Source of the DNA: Prostheceraeus crozeri
Taxonomy: Eukaryota; Platyhelminthes; Polycladida; Euryleptidae
Assembly: GCA_907163375.1 (NCBI GenBank)
Contig: CAJQUW010006794.1
Coordinates: forward strand, 1 to 64,000
DNA: 64,000 nucleotides
Direction of reading: 5' to 3'
Position numbers and translations under genes: made by a program
Shown here: positions 40,701 through 47,804 of the stretch, piece by piece
Numbering within the stretch: the stretch's first letter is position 1
How the letters are laid out: each line of letters opens with the position of its first letter
Notes under the pieces: generated by a model
Seen by the model: only the letters and a program-made list of their open reading frames with translations
What the model was told of the DNA's origin: nothing
Database searches by the model: none

Positions 40701-43038
40701 TACGCATTGACCGTTATAGATTTATATACACGATACGCTTGGGTAAAGCCTTTAAAAAAGAAAAGTGGTCTATCAGTTAAATATGCGTTTGAATAAATCT
40801 TTAAAGAAAGTAATAGAAAGCCAAGGAAATTGTTTGTTGATAAAGGATCGGAATTTTACAATCGAAATGTTAGGCCACTATTTGAAACTGTTTATTCAAC
40901 TGAAAATGCAGGAAAGGCTGTAGTGATAGAAAGATTCAATCGGACGTTAAAAAAGAAATTATTCAAGAAATTTACTGAGCAAAGAAATCAGAAATGGTTG
41001 AAGATATTACCAGGAATTGTTGGGGATTATAACAATAAGATTCATTCAGGTATTGAAGAAACCCCAAATAATGCTTCTGACGATCCTGATTTGATACGAA
41101 AGAAAATATTCGAAAATAATTATTCGAATGAGAGTAATCCGAATTTGCAGAAACTTAAGCCGAAATTTAAGATTGGAGATAGAGTTAGAATATTTAAGTA
41201 TAAGAATAAATTTGAAAAGGGCTTTGTTGGCTACTGGACTAAAGAAATATTTGAAGTTTGTAAAATAAATCAAACTTATCCGATTACTTACGAAATCAAA
41301 GATTTAGATGATGAAGATATCAGAGGCCGATTTTATCAAAATGAATTACAACGAAGTGAGCTTTAACCTTTAGGTGCCGCTTTAGCTAGCTAGCTTCGCT
41401 TGATTTTTAATTATCATTATTATTGGAACTAACGTTTCGGGAATGAAATTCCCTTGTTCAATTCTAACATAATATCTAGAAATGGTACTCCTACCCGTAA
41501 TTTCAATAAAACATAAAGACATAATTGCCCACAGTAAGTAGTTCCTGGTTTTTGAATTTGAAATGTATTATAAATTCCATTTCCAAGTATTTCTCTTACT
41601 TCATTTGTAGGTGGAAGTCCATAAGAGTCGAAATAGTAATTATCTCCGTTTTTATTAAAGATACCTGCTGACCAATGTACACCTTTTTGATCTGACGTGT
41701 GGAGATTGGTTACGAAATTTATAGTTGAAACTTTGTTCCGGGAACTGAAGGTTCCTGTTGGCTTATTTTTAATCATTTGTAACTCGTCTCTCATCAATAT
41801 GTGAAAATTCTTTATTCCCAATTGATTTGCGATTTTCTTTAGATCAAAATTTGTAGTTGTTTGCGTTCGATATAATTTTAAAAACTCATTTATGTTGCTC
41901 ATTTTATAATAAAAAAAAATCTTAAGGGACGCCGGAGTAGGATTTGCTGGATATATATTCCACGTCTTACAAATGTCTAAGTGGGTGTAGCAGCTGTTTG
42001 TTCTTTAATACATTGTTTCCTTTCAAATGTTTGAGTGGGGGTCACAGCTCTTTACACTGAAATGCTTTTCTTCATAAATGCGAGAAGCAGATGTTCTCTA
42101 CAATTGGATCATCTGAGTGCAAAGCAGTAGCAACTACTGGAATTACTAAAACACCTGAAGATATAACAATTGTAAAAGTACCTAAACTTATTGTTAAGAA
42201 TATGCCAATTCCTTCAAATATTATTAGACACATAATTTTAGTTATCTCATATTTTAAAAACCTGAAAAATGGATTTAAAAGACGTTTTTAAAAATACCAA
42301 TTTTTTTGATGTTGTGGCTTGGAACGGTCATGATTTTAAGGGGGTGAAAATTGTAATTCTCAAATTTTGAGATTCTTAACTTTTATCATTTTCGGTGTCC
42401 TTGAACGGTCATGATTTTGGGAGTAAAATGTCATAATCACAAATTTGAGATTTTGAAAAATTTGAAAAATTGGGTATTTTTAAAAACGCCTAAATTTATG
42501 AATTTAGGTCTTCATAACCTGAAAAAGGGTTCAAATTCATGAATTTATGTCGTTTTTAAAAATACCGATTTTTCAAAAAAATGGTACTTTTTAAATGGTC
42601 TAAATTTATGAATTTAGGTCTTAAAAACCTGAAAAAGGGTTCAAATTCATGAATTTATGTCGTTTTTAAAAATATCATTTTTTTGAATTTGTCTTGTCCT
42701 CAAACGGTCTTTTACCTATTACTAACAAGGAAAACCAAGAGGATGCTGGGGAGGAATCGTCCGAAATGGATTCTTCTCAAATCTCAATTCAAGCTGATCC
42801 AAAATTCCAAACTATTCGAAAGACTCCGGAATCCCAACCCAAGAGGTCATTAAGTCATCAAGTGACTATGAAGCAAGTTGAGGTTCTAGAAGCTCAACTG
42901 AAAGCCGCTATAGCTACATACGAAGCCATGGTCGAGGTCAGAGCAACAGCTGTTTCGCTTCGTGCTGCCGTGCCTGACTCAAATGACAATAACGGAGTAT
43001 TTTCTTTTGTGAGATTTTTAGACGATATGAGACAATAA
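22726..43038 (+). CDS. Harbinger Myb/SANT-like DNA-binding protein, two exons, split by Polinton
   Basis: Exon 1 (22726-23126) starts at ATG and encodes a trihelix/Myb-SANT-like domain: LDRFLTEKYEEKVGIL, RREAWQEIT-type tryptophan helix, and EQIKARYKNMYNRAKSKL. A GTAAGT donor follows. The intron is 75 bp (23127-23201), and its acceptor is the second of two close AGs; the first would give an early stop. Exon 2 is 23202-23223 and then, after the Polinton and one copy of its target duplication, 42730-43038. Without the Polinton the frame is open for 243 residues and ends in a heptad-like segment (VEVLEAQLKAAIATYEAM). In this family the protein helps the nuclease reach the nucleus and bind the element ends. 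Confidence 0.85.
23224..23731 (+). repeat. Polinton left terminal inverted repeat
   Basis: The reverse complement of 42216-42723, about 508 bp. Inside the repeat, pairs of near-copies of a short palindromic motif (words such as AAATTCATGAATTT and ACCTGAAAAAGGGTTC) recur about 100 bp apart. Confidence 0.9.
24046..24612 (+). CDS. Polinton unassigned protein, about 188 aa
   Basis: An open frame in the left part of the element. The N-terminal half is charged and helical (LIKEEHKETANKYFEE..., SRKKNKLDSQKQ); the C-terminal half has a hydrophobic stretch (YCYFLLNLSDLILPHVLFL). I do not recognise it. It lies in the 1.9 kb that separates the terminal repeat from the sequence that is next to the repeat in copy 1, so it may be an acquired gene. 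Confidence 0.5.
   Translation: MPILLNLIKEEHKETANKYFEECNLEIQSRKKNKLDSQKQVEDITLKIEQYLTTTTIPQFNVTKEHFITIEDSATMISKLIASDKVHHGSLLRSAAYQGYGFKRILELSDNKKNRFVANLELFRISYNVSYCYFLLNLSDLILPHVLFLNSSMPISFVRKHFKEIKIYIEKLNQPTTIEEMRFGSQDE
24697..25045 (+). repeat. Tandem repeat, unit about 144 bp, 2.4 copies
   Basis: The word AGTAACGCATTTTGGATTAT recurs at 24701, 24844 and 24989, with nearly identical sequence between. It lies in the rearranged left part of the Polinton and is non-coding. Confidence 0.92.
25163..25630 (+). pseudogene. Partial copies of the Polinton protease start
   Basis: Two fragments in this interval resemble the beginning of the protease gene located at the other end (41429-41902): one around 25199-25400 and a shorter one from about 25577. 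They are fossils, with no catalytic part. They indicate copying or inversion between the two ends of the element. Confidence 0.7.
26064..26345 (+). CDS. Polinton small unassigned protein
   Basis: A frame of 93 codons, lysine- and glutamate-rich, preceded by a hydrophobic stretch in the upstream sequence. It may be the tail of a membrane-associated protein. No family assigned. Confidence 0.4.
   Translation: MLDKSLITNKRKSLKTKNLHIKEVYDKLHYYFQRVCDDNVITLDEIEKFDQIANEVNQISFQLQSEKVDDKNKQDGKISSDGKISNEENDKIF
26505..27338 (+). CDS. Polinton unassigned protein, 277 aa
   Basis: The frame starts at the ATG at 26505. The first 100 residues are charged and coiled-coil-like (MDKIRAGNFKRIKQLEEL). A central segment reads SISLIDGKTIPRFYLGQKEIF, and there is a basic region near LDRVGAAKSLRRYKQL. 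The end overlaps a GGGCTTCGCCC palindrome. It precedes the minor capsid gene in the same orientation. I do not recognise the family, though proteins of this kind sit at this place in other Polintons as far as I recall. Confidence 0.6.
   Translation: MDKIRAGNFKRIKQLEELIKQRNIMKENHLQHRMIKAGIQSDMFEKIQQTEQVKTDFEKTMKPFKTLEKELTNNDKQIDITDPEHKTILDDYGLLESNINKKLPKSMQFEHSISLIDGKTIPRFYLGQKEIFPQPFRGLIFSPDKSPFSLDKNFVHLLRGADLKNYAVEDLIKYKAMLDRVGAAKSLRRYKQLENLLSTRVKVGKGFKTETTVFLPDDPQELLNRLNILISTIKEGHNSSFNEIHAILKRLLENKILNDEDYKSITGHRKCLPGLRP
27404..28207 (+). CDS. Polinton minor capsid (penton-like) protein
   Basis: A whole-looking frame of 267 residues with the features of the single jelly-roll minor capsid protein of Polintons: beta-strand-rich sequence with LEQNKNYQIALTSFSTFNTI near residue 60, a FLPGSYEVESI block near residue 105, a KLLGF block, and a C-terminal domain ending in the hydrophobic GGEEIMIDLLVREV. 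It would form the capsid vertices in a particle-forming relative. It sits between an unassigned gene and the packaging ATPase. Confidence 0.75.
   Translation: MSSRELSSVDFDKINNHLENLTEILCSSKFSTTLKIITTTSSHTCNLEPILHLEQNKNYQIALTSFSTFNTIQNVIKDVNDQFRYSTDKGKTWKILTFLPGSYEVESISTEIKRHLGIAFKDKKQLHFAVEPAVNKFSLTLDENHQVDFNHDRSLSKLLGFNKQTYSQGYHLSEKIPKITEINSIVVHCDIIEGGYINGKLSNLIFSFPAFTVPIGYRLNVIPRTLIYFPITRKTINSINIRITDEKGQEIDFGGEEIMIDLLVREV
28237..28270 (+). repeat. CTT microsatellite
   Basis: A run of TTCTT/CTT units between the minor capsid and ATPase genes. Confidence 0.9.
28340..29085 (+). pseudogene. Polinton packaging ATPase (FtsK-HerA/A32 type), broken
   Basis: A Walker A segment (RGRSGCGKT) near 28405, a Walker B-like segment (CVIFDDCVND) near 28755, and a downstream part with QSMYSLDGSVIRKNANIF identify the A32-like genome-packaging ATPase of Polintons. 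The gene is broken in a few places. Confidence 0.8.
32569..33969 (-). mobile_element. Mariner-like transposon, 1401 bp, inside Polinton PolB
   Basis: The inverted repeats are about 50 bp: GGGTGGGCCAAAAGTCTTTG at 32571 and its complement ending CCCACCC at 33967. It is flanked by TA (32567-32568, 33970-33971). It carries one transposase gene on the minus strand. It is the innermost and therefore youngest layer of the nest. Confidence 0.95.
32722..33765 (-). pseudogene. Mariner transposase, DD41D spacing, two stops
   Basis: The first ATG (33765) starts MEITIEEKVMLTSW and fits the family start. The frame then covers a paired helix-turn-helix DNA-binding region (SRTTVSYWKKKML, GRPVTATGD, SRTSVRRILKSEGYHPFK) and the catalytic domain: LTFSDECVFHL (D1), YFQQDGDSAHY (D2), WPPRSPDLTPCDYWFW (D3). 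With 41 residues between D2 and D3 it resembles the rosa-type DD41D group. Two in-frame stops lie between D2 and D3, at about 32972 and 32948; otherwise the 347-codon frame is open to its stop at 32722. It is nearly whole, so the insertion is recent. A much more decayed relative lies at 51610-52720. Confidence 0.9.
35253..36233 (-). CDS. Polinton small unassigned frames on the minus strand
   Basis: Three short frames (35253-35459, 35577-35978, 36042-36233) upstream of PolB. The middle one is asparagine-rich with repeats of the type FKESYNNN. I do not recognise them; they may be pieces of one or two fossil genes. Confidence 0.35.
36243..36647 (-). CDS. Polinton unassigned protein, 134 aa
   Basis: The frame starts at ATG 36647 (MENPNLKKFYSPV). 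A serine/asparagine-rich head is followed by a compact domain with LFELQAEVFREQTKGLPSIE and VAYVELNKENMVIIGHNNVYGF. It is divergent from the fibre-like gene at 36695, so the two probably share a promoter region of about 50 bases. Family unknown. Confidence 0.45.
   Translation of the reverse strand: MENPNLKKFYSPVSSCSSYSTRSTGFENKCFDNNNNNPCIDVNLLFELQAEVFREQTKGLPSIETNYCIFPGDPFIKFMEIVSKYLHVAYVELNKENMVIIGHNNVYGFIRAVLPISNTDWIETKIINYINIRE
36695..37372 (+). CDS. Polinton coiled-coil protein with tail-fibre-like head
   Basis: A frame of 225 residues. Residues about 27-60 read TGDVLSGPLHLSILPQQN then TNKQYVDTQI, close to the 'TGD-M-GPL ... P..A.NKQYVD' motif that joins shaft repeats in phage and virus tail-fibre proteins. 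From about residue 60 to the end it is a long heptad-rich coiled coil, which would trimerise into a rod. Role inferred: a fibre or attachment protein of the element's ancestral particle. The coiled-coil pattern seems to continue past the frame's end. Confidence 0.55.
   Translation: MMLPNVDGGAYIPKIRESEIEIENYIMKTGDVLSGPLHLSILPQQNTELTNKQYVDTQINDLKEKYINDVLVPLMNELKLLKLNDKSLNEKLLKLDKKDRELEADIAKLFKKISEQSKILILLSIKLKSAVIKNKHQIKMLKEQLEDEIEKLPERIKKNLKQLQTTFQKSVDELSSKITQEMKKMNRIINEVNSLNEKVDKMKTLKINLENELKKNLQENCKENK
37655..38023 (+). CDS. Polinton small protein with membrane-like helix
   Basis: A 122-residue frame. The middle (GAGIFSGIGSIVNLI ... LITFAAKGAAAIGSTASAISNAV) is glycine/alanine-rich and amphipathic to hydrophobic, and the tail is strongly basic. 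This resembles the small membrane-active or core proteins found next to capsid genes in Polintons and adenoviruses; that resemblance is only by composition and position. Confidence 0.45.
   Translation: MPIIYKHNLKHFASNQKIAHEPSMKSVYHYDSVETIQKEGAGIFSGIGSIVNLIKNNKDLITFAAKGAAAIGSTASAISNAVKSQNELKQLETIRKLKNDSEQLKKLKNFQRKQKTKLLTWL
38348..39592 (+). CDS. Polinton major capsid protein (double jelly roll)
   Basis: A whole-looking frame of 414 residues. It begins with the strand-rich VGDLIFEVDNQQSYLYLPYSFLH, has a central LSPLFGYLDYDIISYQLKFKL, and later FNWHFTRTSNTPRYLLLTFQRN, then an NPCIEFG...WRHLYPVFCFDLS segment and a short conserved tail. Length and pattern fit the double jelly-roll major capsid protein described for Polintons. 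It is the best preserved gene of this fossil. Confidence 0.85.
   Translation: MNPGSSGRVNTVGDLIFEVDNQQSYLYLPYSFLHCEYSLYSDANFTTPLPDTDNIALDNNFFPRLFTQMRLDVATQNIETISDSPGVIDTMLRFVTIGENNKKHEIEGWFPDTNDGIIVDDLSHAGTDAAGIAKDVENIANHLNKTNNSAYKERREFNKKSKQTVNWLLSPLFGYLDYDIISYQLKFKLIIHRTANNELIFFGKTGKKAYLKIDKLEWWIKHITPSLEVETAIAKRLNTNKPIPVNFLKRTASSVTFTEQRFNWHFTRTSNTPRYLLLTFQRNNSPSFDKNNNLFHFNTIRSLQVALNQTRYPIDPLRFDDTNNQFMEGYDAYRNPCIEFGVEPQLTPDDWRHLYPVFCFDLSAQSEDIIKNGCDVTINIEKNDSTTLLMAYGLLLEDVKYSIEILNGNMARMI
39715..40008 (+). CDS. Polinton unassigned small frame
   Basis: An open stretch beginning VAAAGSVAGGTAGIVQAVNK and continuing lysine-rich to a stop near 40008. It lacks its own good start. The glycine/alanine head resembles that of the small protein at 37655. 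Confidence 0.35.
   Translation, partial: LKVAAAGSVAGGTAGIVQAVNKNKSEKAALEEQKRHNRELEKVAKGEGVVDNFISKLKLVDEGKRVLKNILHNVDDLIEIKETKDSSGIYLSPSMIR
40062..40540 (+). CDS. Phospholipase A2-like domain (parvovirus VP1 type) in Polinton
   Basis: The first 160 residues of an open frame that starts at ATG 40062. It contains LPGHSYTGPGTRLD followed by RVDAAAYRHDLAYRNHD, matching the calcium-binding GPG loop and the HD-AY catalytic pair of the parvovirus VP1-unique phospholipase A2 fold. In parvoviruses this activity opens the endosomal membrane during entry. The same frame runs on into the integrase start, so the two appear fused or joined by loss of a boundary. Confidence 0.75.
40541..41366 (+). pseudogene. 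Polinton retroviral-type integrase, broken
   Basis: Recognisable are the catalytic-core start (IWSADLIHMP ... YALTVIDLYTRYAWVKPL), the second acidic region (FVDKGSEFYN), the third (VIERFNRTLKKKLF), and the C-terminal SH3/chromo-like part (FKIGDRVRIFKYKNKFEKGF...). This rve-type integrase inserts the element and makes the 6-bp duplication. It is broken in about one place. Confidence 0.88.
41429..41902 (-). CDS. Polinton adenovirus-type cysteine protease
   Basis: A 157-residue frame. The head has QTTTNFDLKKIANQLGIKNFH. The catalytic parts are GVHWSAGIF (histidine), YYFDSYGLPP (aspartate) and TTYCGQLCLYVL (cysteine), the layout of the C5/Ulp1-like maturation protease of adenoviruses and Polintons. 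It is convergent with the integrase. Partial copies of its head occur at 25163-25630 and at the window start. Confidence 0.85.
   Translation of the reverse strand: MSNINEFLKLYRTQTTTNFDLKKIANQLGIKNFHILMRDELQMIKNKPTGTFSSRNKVSTINFVTNLHTSDQKGVHWSAGIFNKNGDNYYFDSYGLPPTNEVREILGNGIYNTFQIQKPGTTYCGQLCLYVLLKLRVGVPFLDIMLELNKGISFPKR
42216..42723 (-). repeat. Polinton right terminal inverted repeat
   Basis: Partner of 23224-23731. Just inside it, 42105-42210 matches (inverted) both 23760-23790 and 25940-26030, so the left end of this copy has been lengthened by rearrangement. Confidence 0.9.
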
Positions 43039-43488
43039 AAAGGCTATTATGTGTTATGGAGAAAATTGTTTTGTAATTCGGGGTTACTTGAGCACGGAAT
43101 TAAGGCAATTTTCAAGATAAATATCGTAAGGCCTACATGTAAATCATTGGAAAATGTTATATGTCTACTTACGAACCATGTACATGAACCATGTCAGAGT
43201 TTCGGAAACGTTTTAGATCACGTGGTATATCTAGGCCTATAAATGGTGGCATGCAATGCTCCCAACCCCGGGTGCCAAATGGACCCGCCGCTCCCCCATA
43301 TTAGAACTTCTATTGCCCAGTGTATTTTGCTACAAATAAAAATCAGCATTAGGCATTGAGTGTTAATCATAATAGACATTATTTCGATGAACATAAAAGA
43401 AATTGCGAGATATAGACCTAGCCTACATCCAAGAATCACAAGGCATTTGAATTAAACACGGTACTGCATGTATGAATTGCGAAATTGA
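43039..43488. other. Harbinger intergenic region, convergent gene ends
   Basis: Between the Myb stop (43038) and the end of the transposase (43489). No additional gene. It is expected to hold both polyadenylation sites but no AATAAA was confirmed. Confidence 0.5.
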
Positions 43489-44550
43489 TCAAAAGTTGAA
43501 GACCGTGTTAATGAGGTGTCGGCGAACCATGAAGCCATGACTTTCGATCTCTGATGGGATTTGGTTAGGATCGCTAGTGGTCGGTAAGGATATAGGGGAC
43601 TCAGCTTCAGGAACAGGATCATTATTATGTTTTGCGAAATTGTGAAGGATTGCAGTTGATCGAATGTCACGTGCAATATTTTGAATTTTACGTCGGTTTG
43701 GCGTGTTGAGCACTGCAAATCGTCTTTTCCAAACTCCGAATGCATTTTCTATTAGTACACGAGTTCGTTTGTGAGAGTAGTTATATCTTCTTTGTGACTG
43801 ATTTTCTGGACTTGATAGGGGAGTCATCAGCCATCTCTTGCAAGGATAAGCACTGTCACCAAGGATAAATCCGATGTCATTGCTAGCCTCAATATAGGTC
43901 TAAAGTTGGGAATCTTGAAGTATGAAACTATCATGAGCACTTCCAGGATGATTTACAACCATGTTGATAAATTTCCCTGGAGAGTCGCACACTGCTTGCA
44001 CATTAATGCTATGATACATTTTTCGGTTGAGGTACTGCCATTCGTACTCCTTCGGCTTCAGGATAGGAATGTGCGTTCCGTCAATGCATCCCACAACGTT
44101 AGGAAGGCTGGCAATATTGTAGAATTGTTGTTTCACTGTGCGAATATCCGCTGACTCGACAGGAAAGAAAATGGTCTGATCCCACAATTTATCTCACTCT
44201 GCACTAACCGATGAGATAGCTGTATATATGGAAGGCTGTGATAATCCGCAGGTATCTCCAATTACCATTTGGAAACTTCCTGTTGCATAATATCACAATG
44301 TGGCTGCAAGCTGATCGGTTGCTGAAATTGATTCACTTCTCTGAGTTACCTTTTCCAAATTCGGAGATATCCTATCCAATATGTTATTAAACGTCTGCTT
44401 AGATAATCGATATCGCGATATGAAGTCAATGTCATCATAAGCATGCAAAGGATGAGTTCTTTCAGAGAAGTTTTTAGAACGTCGAATAGTGCCGGAATAC
44501 CATTTTGTGGTTAAGTAGCTGTAACTACATCGATGGAAGAATTGGGTACC
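43489..44550 (-). pseudogene. Harbinger DDE nuclease (HARBI1-like), decayed
   Basis: One frame on the minus strand from about 44550 to 43489 holds the DDE_4 nuclease: DFISRYRLSKQTFNNIL, ATGSFQMVIGDTCGLSQPS, then VVGCIDGTHIPI (first D), ILGDSAYPCKRWL (second D) and VLIENAFGVWKRRF (E). Three stop codons interrupt it, at about 44293, 44192 and 43902; two are TGA, the first replacing the usual arginine-type codon before YYATGSFQ. No start ATG is visible, so an upstream exon or decay is possible. It is convergent with the Myb gene, the normal Harbinger arrangement. Confidence 0.88.
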
Positions 44551-44601
44551 CTTAACCTGAGCTGCAGCTACAGGGTAACCGCTTTCGTGAATTCGGCCTC
44601 A

Positions 44602-45345
44602 GGTGTGACTTTCACGGACACTCTGAGATGGAGGAACCACATTAATTATGTTGCAAAGTATTGTGCTCAACGTCTGTAGCTCTACGCATCCTACGTCCAT
44701 TCCTTGATCGAGCATCTCTCATTCGTGTGTATAAAGGACTTATTTTGTCAGGTATCCAATACTGCTCAAATTTCATGGTAGGAATGACTTCGATGAATAG
44801 TTTAATGGTAAACAAGATACAAAACAGAGCTCATAGAATTGTTTGTGACTCAAATTGCGCATGTTCTATCGTGCCTGACCTCACCAAATGGGGAAATCTG
44901 GCAGCAAGAAAACGACTACATAAAATCTATAGCAATCCTGATCATCTTTTCTACAGCTTCTGTCCTCCTATTTCCGCTAGTGGTCGGTTTTTGCAGCCTC
45001 GCTCACATACTTATCGCCGACGAATATAAAATTGGATTCTGGTTTTCAATGATTGTTCGCACAGCCACAGTATGCCATGGGATAGTAGGCTATTTCATTT
45101 GAAACACTTTAAAACTTCATCCAACTTAAAATTCTATTTAAGAATAACTTTCATTTTGCTGTCAGCAACTTCCACGACTACATGTACCTGAAAATTTACA
45201 AATGGTTTGACTATGATACAATGTAATCTACAAACAATAGATTTTTCATTGTGTCGCCGTTGTGCATAAGACATATGAACTTTGCATTGTGGTACACCTA
45301 CTTCTATGCTTTTTAGTGTACTTATATTTATTTATTTATTTCAAA
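44602..45345 (+). pseudogene. LINE reverse-transcriptase C-terminal fragment with tail
   Basis: It continues from 22467. It reads GVTFTDTLRWRNHINYVAKYCAQRL, then in another frame RILRPFLDRASLIRVYKGLILSGIQYCS and VNKIQNRAHRIV, then LTKWGNLAARKRLHKIY. This is the region after the RT fingers/palm typical of CR1/L2/Jockey-type LINEs. A stop and a frame change near 44675 show decay. The (TTTA)n run at 45326-45345 is a plausible 3' tail. Confidence 0.75.
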
Positions 45346-47190
45346 AATTATGCTCAAAGCGGACCACCTTAATAATGTCGAAATTCAATCGATCATCATG
45401 CCCTCCAATCGTACCGCACATCAACGTGCCATGCATTATTCAAGGATATTTAAATATATAATTTAATAAATACCTATCGAAATTTCACTTGCTATGCCTA
45501 TTGTGCATTCCGAATTTGCCCGAGTATGACTGCAACTTTCAATATGGAGTTGTGTCGATGCTGAGAAATGCGAAGTAAGCATGCTGATGATTGCTGATAC
45601 GGGATGAAGTGGCAGCTATTCAGGTCCATTCGACTGAGGATGCAACTCAATATTCAATCAATCTATTCGCATCCTTTGAGAGCTTACATTCTCGGTTTTC
45701 AAGTAATCTATTCTAAACTTGCATCCATTATTTTGTTTGCTGGACCGAGGTCAATACACGAAAATCGCTCAATTTTTCAATAGAAAGCATATGAATGAGG
45801 CAGGCATGGGGATAGCGAGCATTTTCTTAACTTCTTTTGATGCATTGCTCATCGAAATAGGTGGACTATAGGAAAGAAATAATGATGACGGACATGTGTC
45901 ACAAATTTTTGGCGGAAAGTGTCACTTTCTTGCTGCACGCTAACGCACAAGCAAATAGAGAAAGCGTGTCTTTGTTCTCGATTGCAAATGTTTACGCATT
46001 CAGTGAACTAATTTTGCGCTCATGAGAAAATGTTTAAAGAAGTTTGAAAAGGAATTATTGAACTTACTTGAATAAAACTTACATATTCTTACTCATTGAG
46101 AAGATACAACGCACTTTAATGAAATATATGAAAATGATGTTTTCAGACAATAGGATCACGATTTTGTGATAAATCAGCGACAGCATTATTTCTTTTCTGG
46201 TTCACCGATTCGGTGAGCAATTTTTTAAAAGAAAGCGTAGGCAATTACCACTCCCCTCTTGTCTGTTTCACTATCATGTCGGTGATGCGTAATAAGAATT
46301 TGTTTATAGATTAATTAATATCAACTAATTAATCATCCACTCTCTTAATCCACTCTACAATCAGACTATTAACAAGTTTATGTGGAGAGCCGGTAAATTT
46401 CATATAAAGATCATGCAGATATACTCGTATAATGAAATAGCGGTAGATTATAGTTATAAACTTTAAATGACAGCAAGGAACTCTCTTGTAATCAAATTAA
46501 TAAGATATTTAAGAGTTGAAATTGCATGAATGTGGCAATCGACTGGCTTTCCTTAGTTGTTAGCATCTTATAGCGTCACAGACAATCAAATGAATGAGAC
46601 TTTCATTGTAGTGTATTTTGAACACGTGAACATAAATTATGAATGGAATCATTGGAATTCACGAGAATCGATTGAATTTCAGCGAAATTTAGGTGTTCCG
46701 TTTATGATCAGTATTATAGAATTCTGTTAATTTAGACAAGTGTGTCCTTTACATTTCCATATGGCCTGTTTATAAAACTATTAACTAAATTTGCTAAGAT
46801 AAGAAATCAGGTAACTTCAGCGAAGAAACAGAATACAGCTCCTAATTTTCGCATGGACTCAAATCATAATGCCGTCCATGAAATTTCCTCGGAAATCAGC
46901 TTATTTCCTTTTCAATTGGATGCTTTAAGATTATATGCTTTAAGATTTAACCCCACCATAGAGTGTATATGTCGCTGTAGCTACAAGTTTTTCATGTTTG
47001 GTGTTTAGATCTGGTTTTCTCAGCTTCAGCTTGTGGTAATGGTTGCATGCATGGCATATTGAAGAAAATCAATTCCACTTCCTTCTTGGTGAACTCACTT
47101 TGGGTAAACCATTTCACGCATGAGGGTTGATGAAATGAATACTCTGCACTTCTCGGAAGTAGGGCAATTTTTACATAACTTGCTCGGTAC
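45346..47190. other. No gene recognised
   Basis: Non-coding DNA. A frame at 46742-47008 shows no recognisable domain. The word GAGAATCGATTGAATTTC at 46670 recurs at 54214 near other similar bases (TTTATGATC), hinting at one more old repeat. Confidence 0.4.
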
Positions 47191-47804
47191 CATAAAGTAA
47201 GTATGTTAGGTAGAGTGGTAACTCCGCATTTATTAAATCCCCAAAGTGTATACACTTTCGATTTTATTAAATGAACTCGAGGGAGATACAGTCGGAATTG
47301 TCTCAAAATGTGAGATATACACATTTATGCAGTTTTAAAGAAATTACAACGGGATTGACTGATCATGATAATAGTGCAGAATGAATGATGTTATTTTACA
47401 GATTGTCCGTGTCATGACAGCCTTGGAGAGGTAATATTTGTTAAATTGGCAACTCGATGACCTGCTATTGCTTTCATGAATTAGAAATATGAAATTTCAG
47501 CCAAATAAACACAAAAAGATGTCGACTTGTTCATGAAGACTTCCATTATAATACAATTCATGAAATTCCTTAGATAATCAGCTTAATTTCCGCTTATTAG
47601 GATGTTTATTAGCAAAAATTCATTCCCTTTGATGTCTAACTTGTTGCATACTTTTTACATAGAGTACCGGTATATGAATTGGCAAAATTTTGACTTTTTT
47701 AGAACTGCTCAAATATTTTTTTGGACTGGAATCTGTTCATATAAAAATTTTCACTGCATACAGATACATTTTTGAGTCGACTCCTACTACATCCCTACTC
47801 TATG
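47191..47804 (+). mobile_element. MITE family A, copy 5
   Basis: Starts CATAAAGTAAGTATGTTAGG and ends ATCCCTACTCTATG. It is internally shortened to 614 bp compared with the 841-bp reference. The flanking octamers do not match, so one end may be secondary. Confidence 0.78.

Larger units (their letters stand above)
23224..42723. mobile_element. Polinton/Maverick copy 2, end to end, 19,500 bp
   Basis: Both ends are present: AGTAATGGGTAAAAGACC at 23224 and the near complement ...CCTATTACT ending at 42723. They show the family's AG...CT termini and a perfect 6-bp target duplication AACAAG (23218-23223, 42724-42729). The terminal inverted repeats are about 508 bp (23224-23731, 42216-42723) and differ only slightly. 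Parts in order: unassigned genes, minor capsid, ATPase (+), PolB and small genes (-), fibre-like and small genes, major capsid, PLA2-like/integrase (+), protease (-). It is a broken fossil with perhaps five to ten breaks plus a mariner insertion. The similar ends and long open frames suggest a fairly young insertion. Confidence 0.95.
22468..44598. mobile_element. Harbinger (PIF) DNA transposon, 2.6 kb, interrupted
   Basis: The inverted ends are GGCCGTATTCACGAAAC (22468) and its near complement ending GAATTCGGCC (44598). They are flanked by the 3-bp duplication TCA (22465-22467, 44599-44601), as expected for Harbinger. It carries the two diagnostic genes, a Myb/SANT-like protein on + and a DDE nuclease on -. 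A Polinton of 19.5 kb sits inside the second exon of the Myb gene. The element is inserted in a LINE fragment. Confidence 0.9.

Noticed and set aside
23224-42723. A contaminating virophage or giant-virus contig
   Set aside because: Both ends join host transposon DNA with an exact 6-bp duplication and a second copy is at the window start; this is an integrated Polinton.
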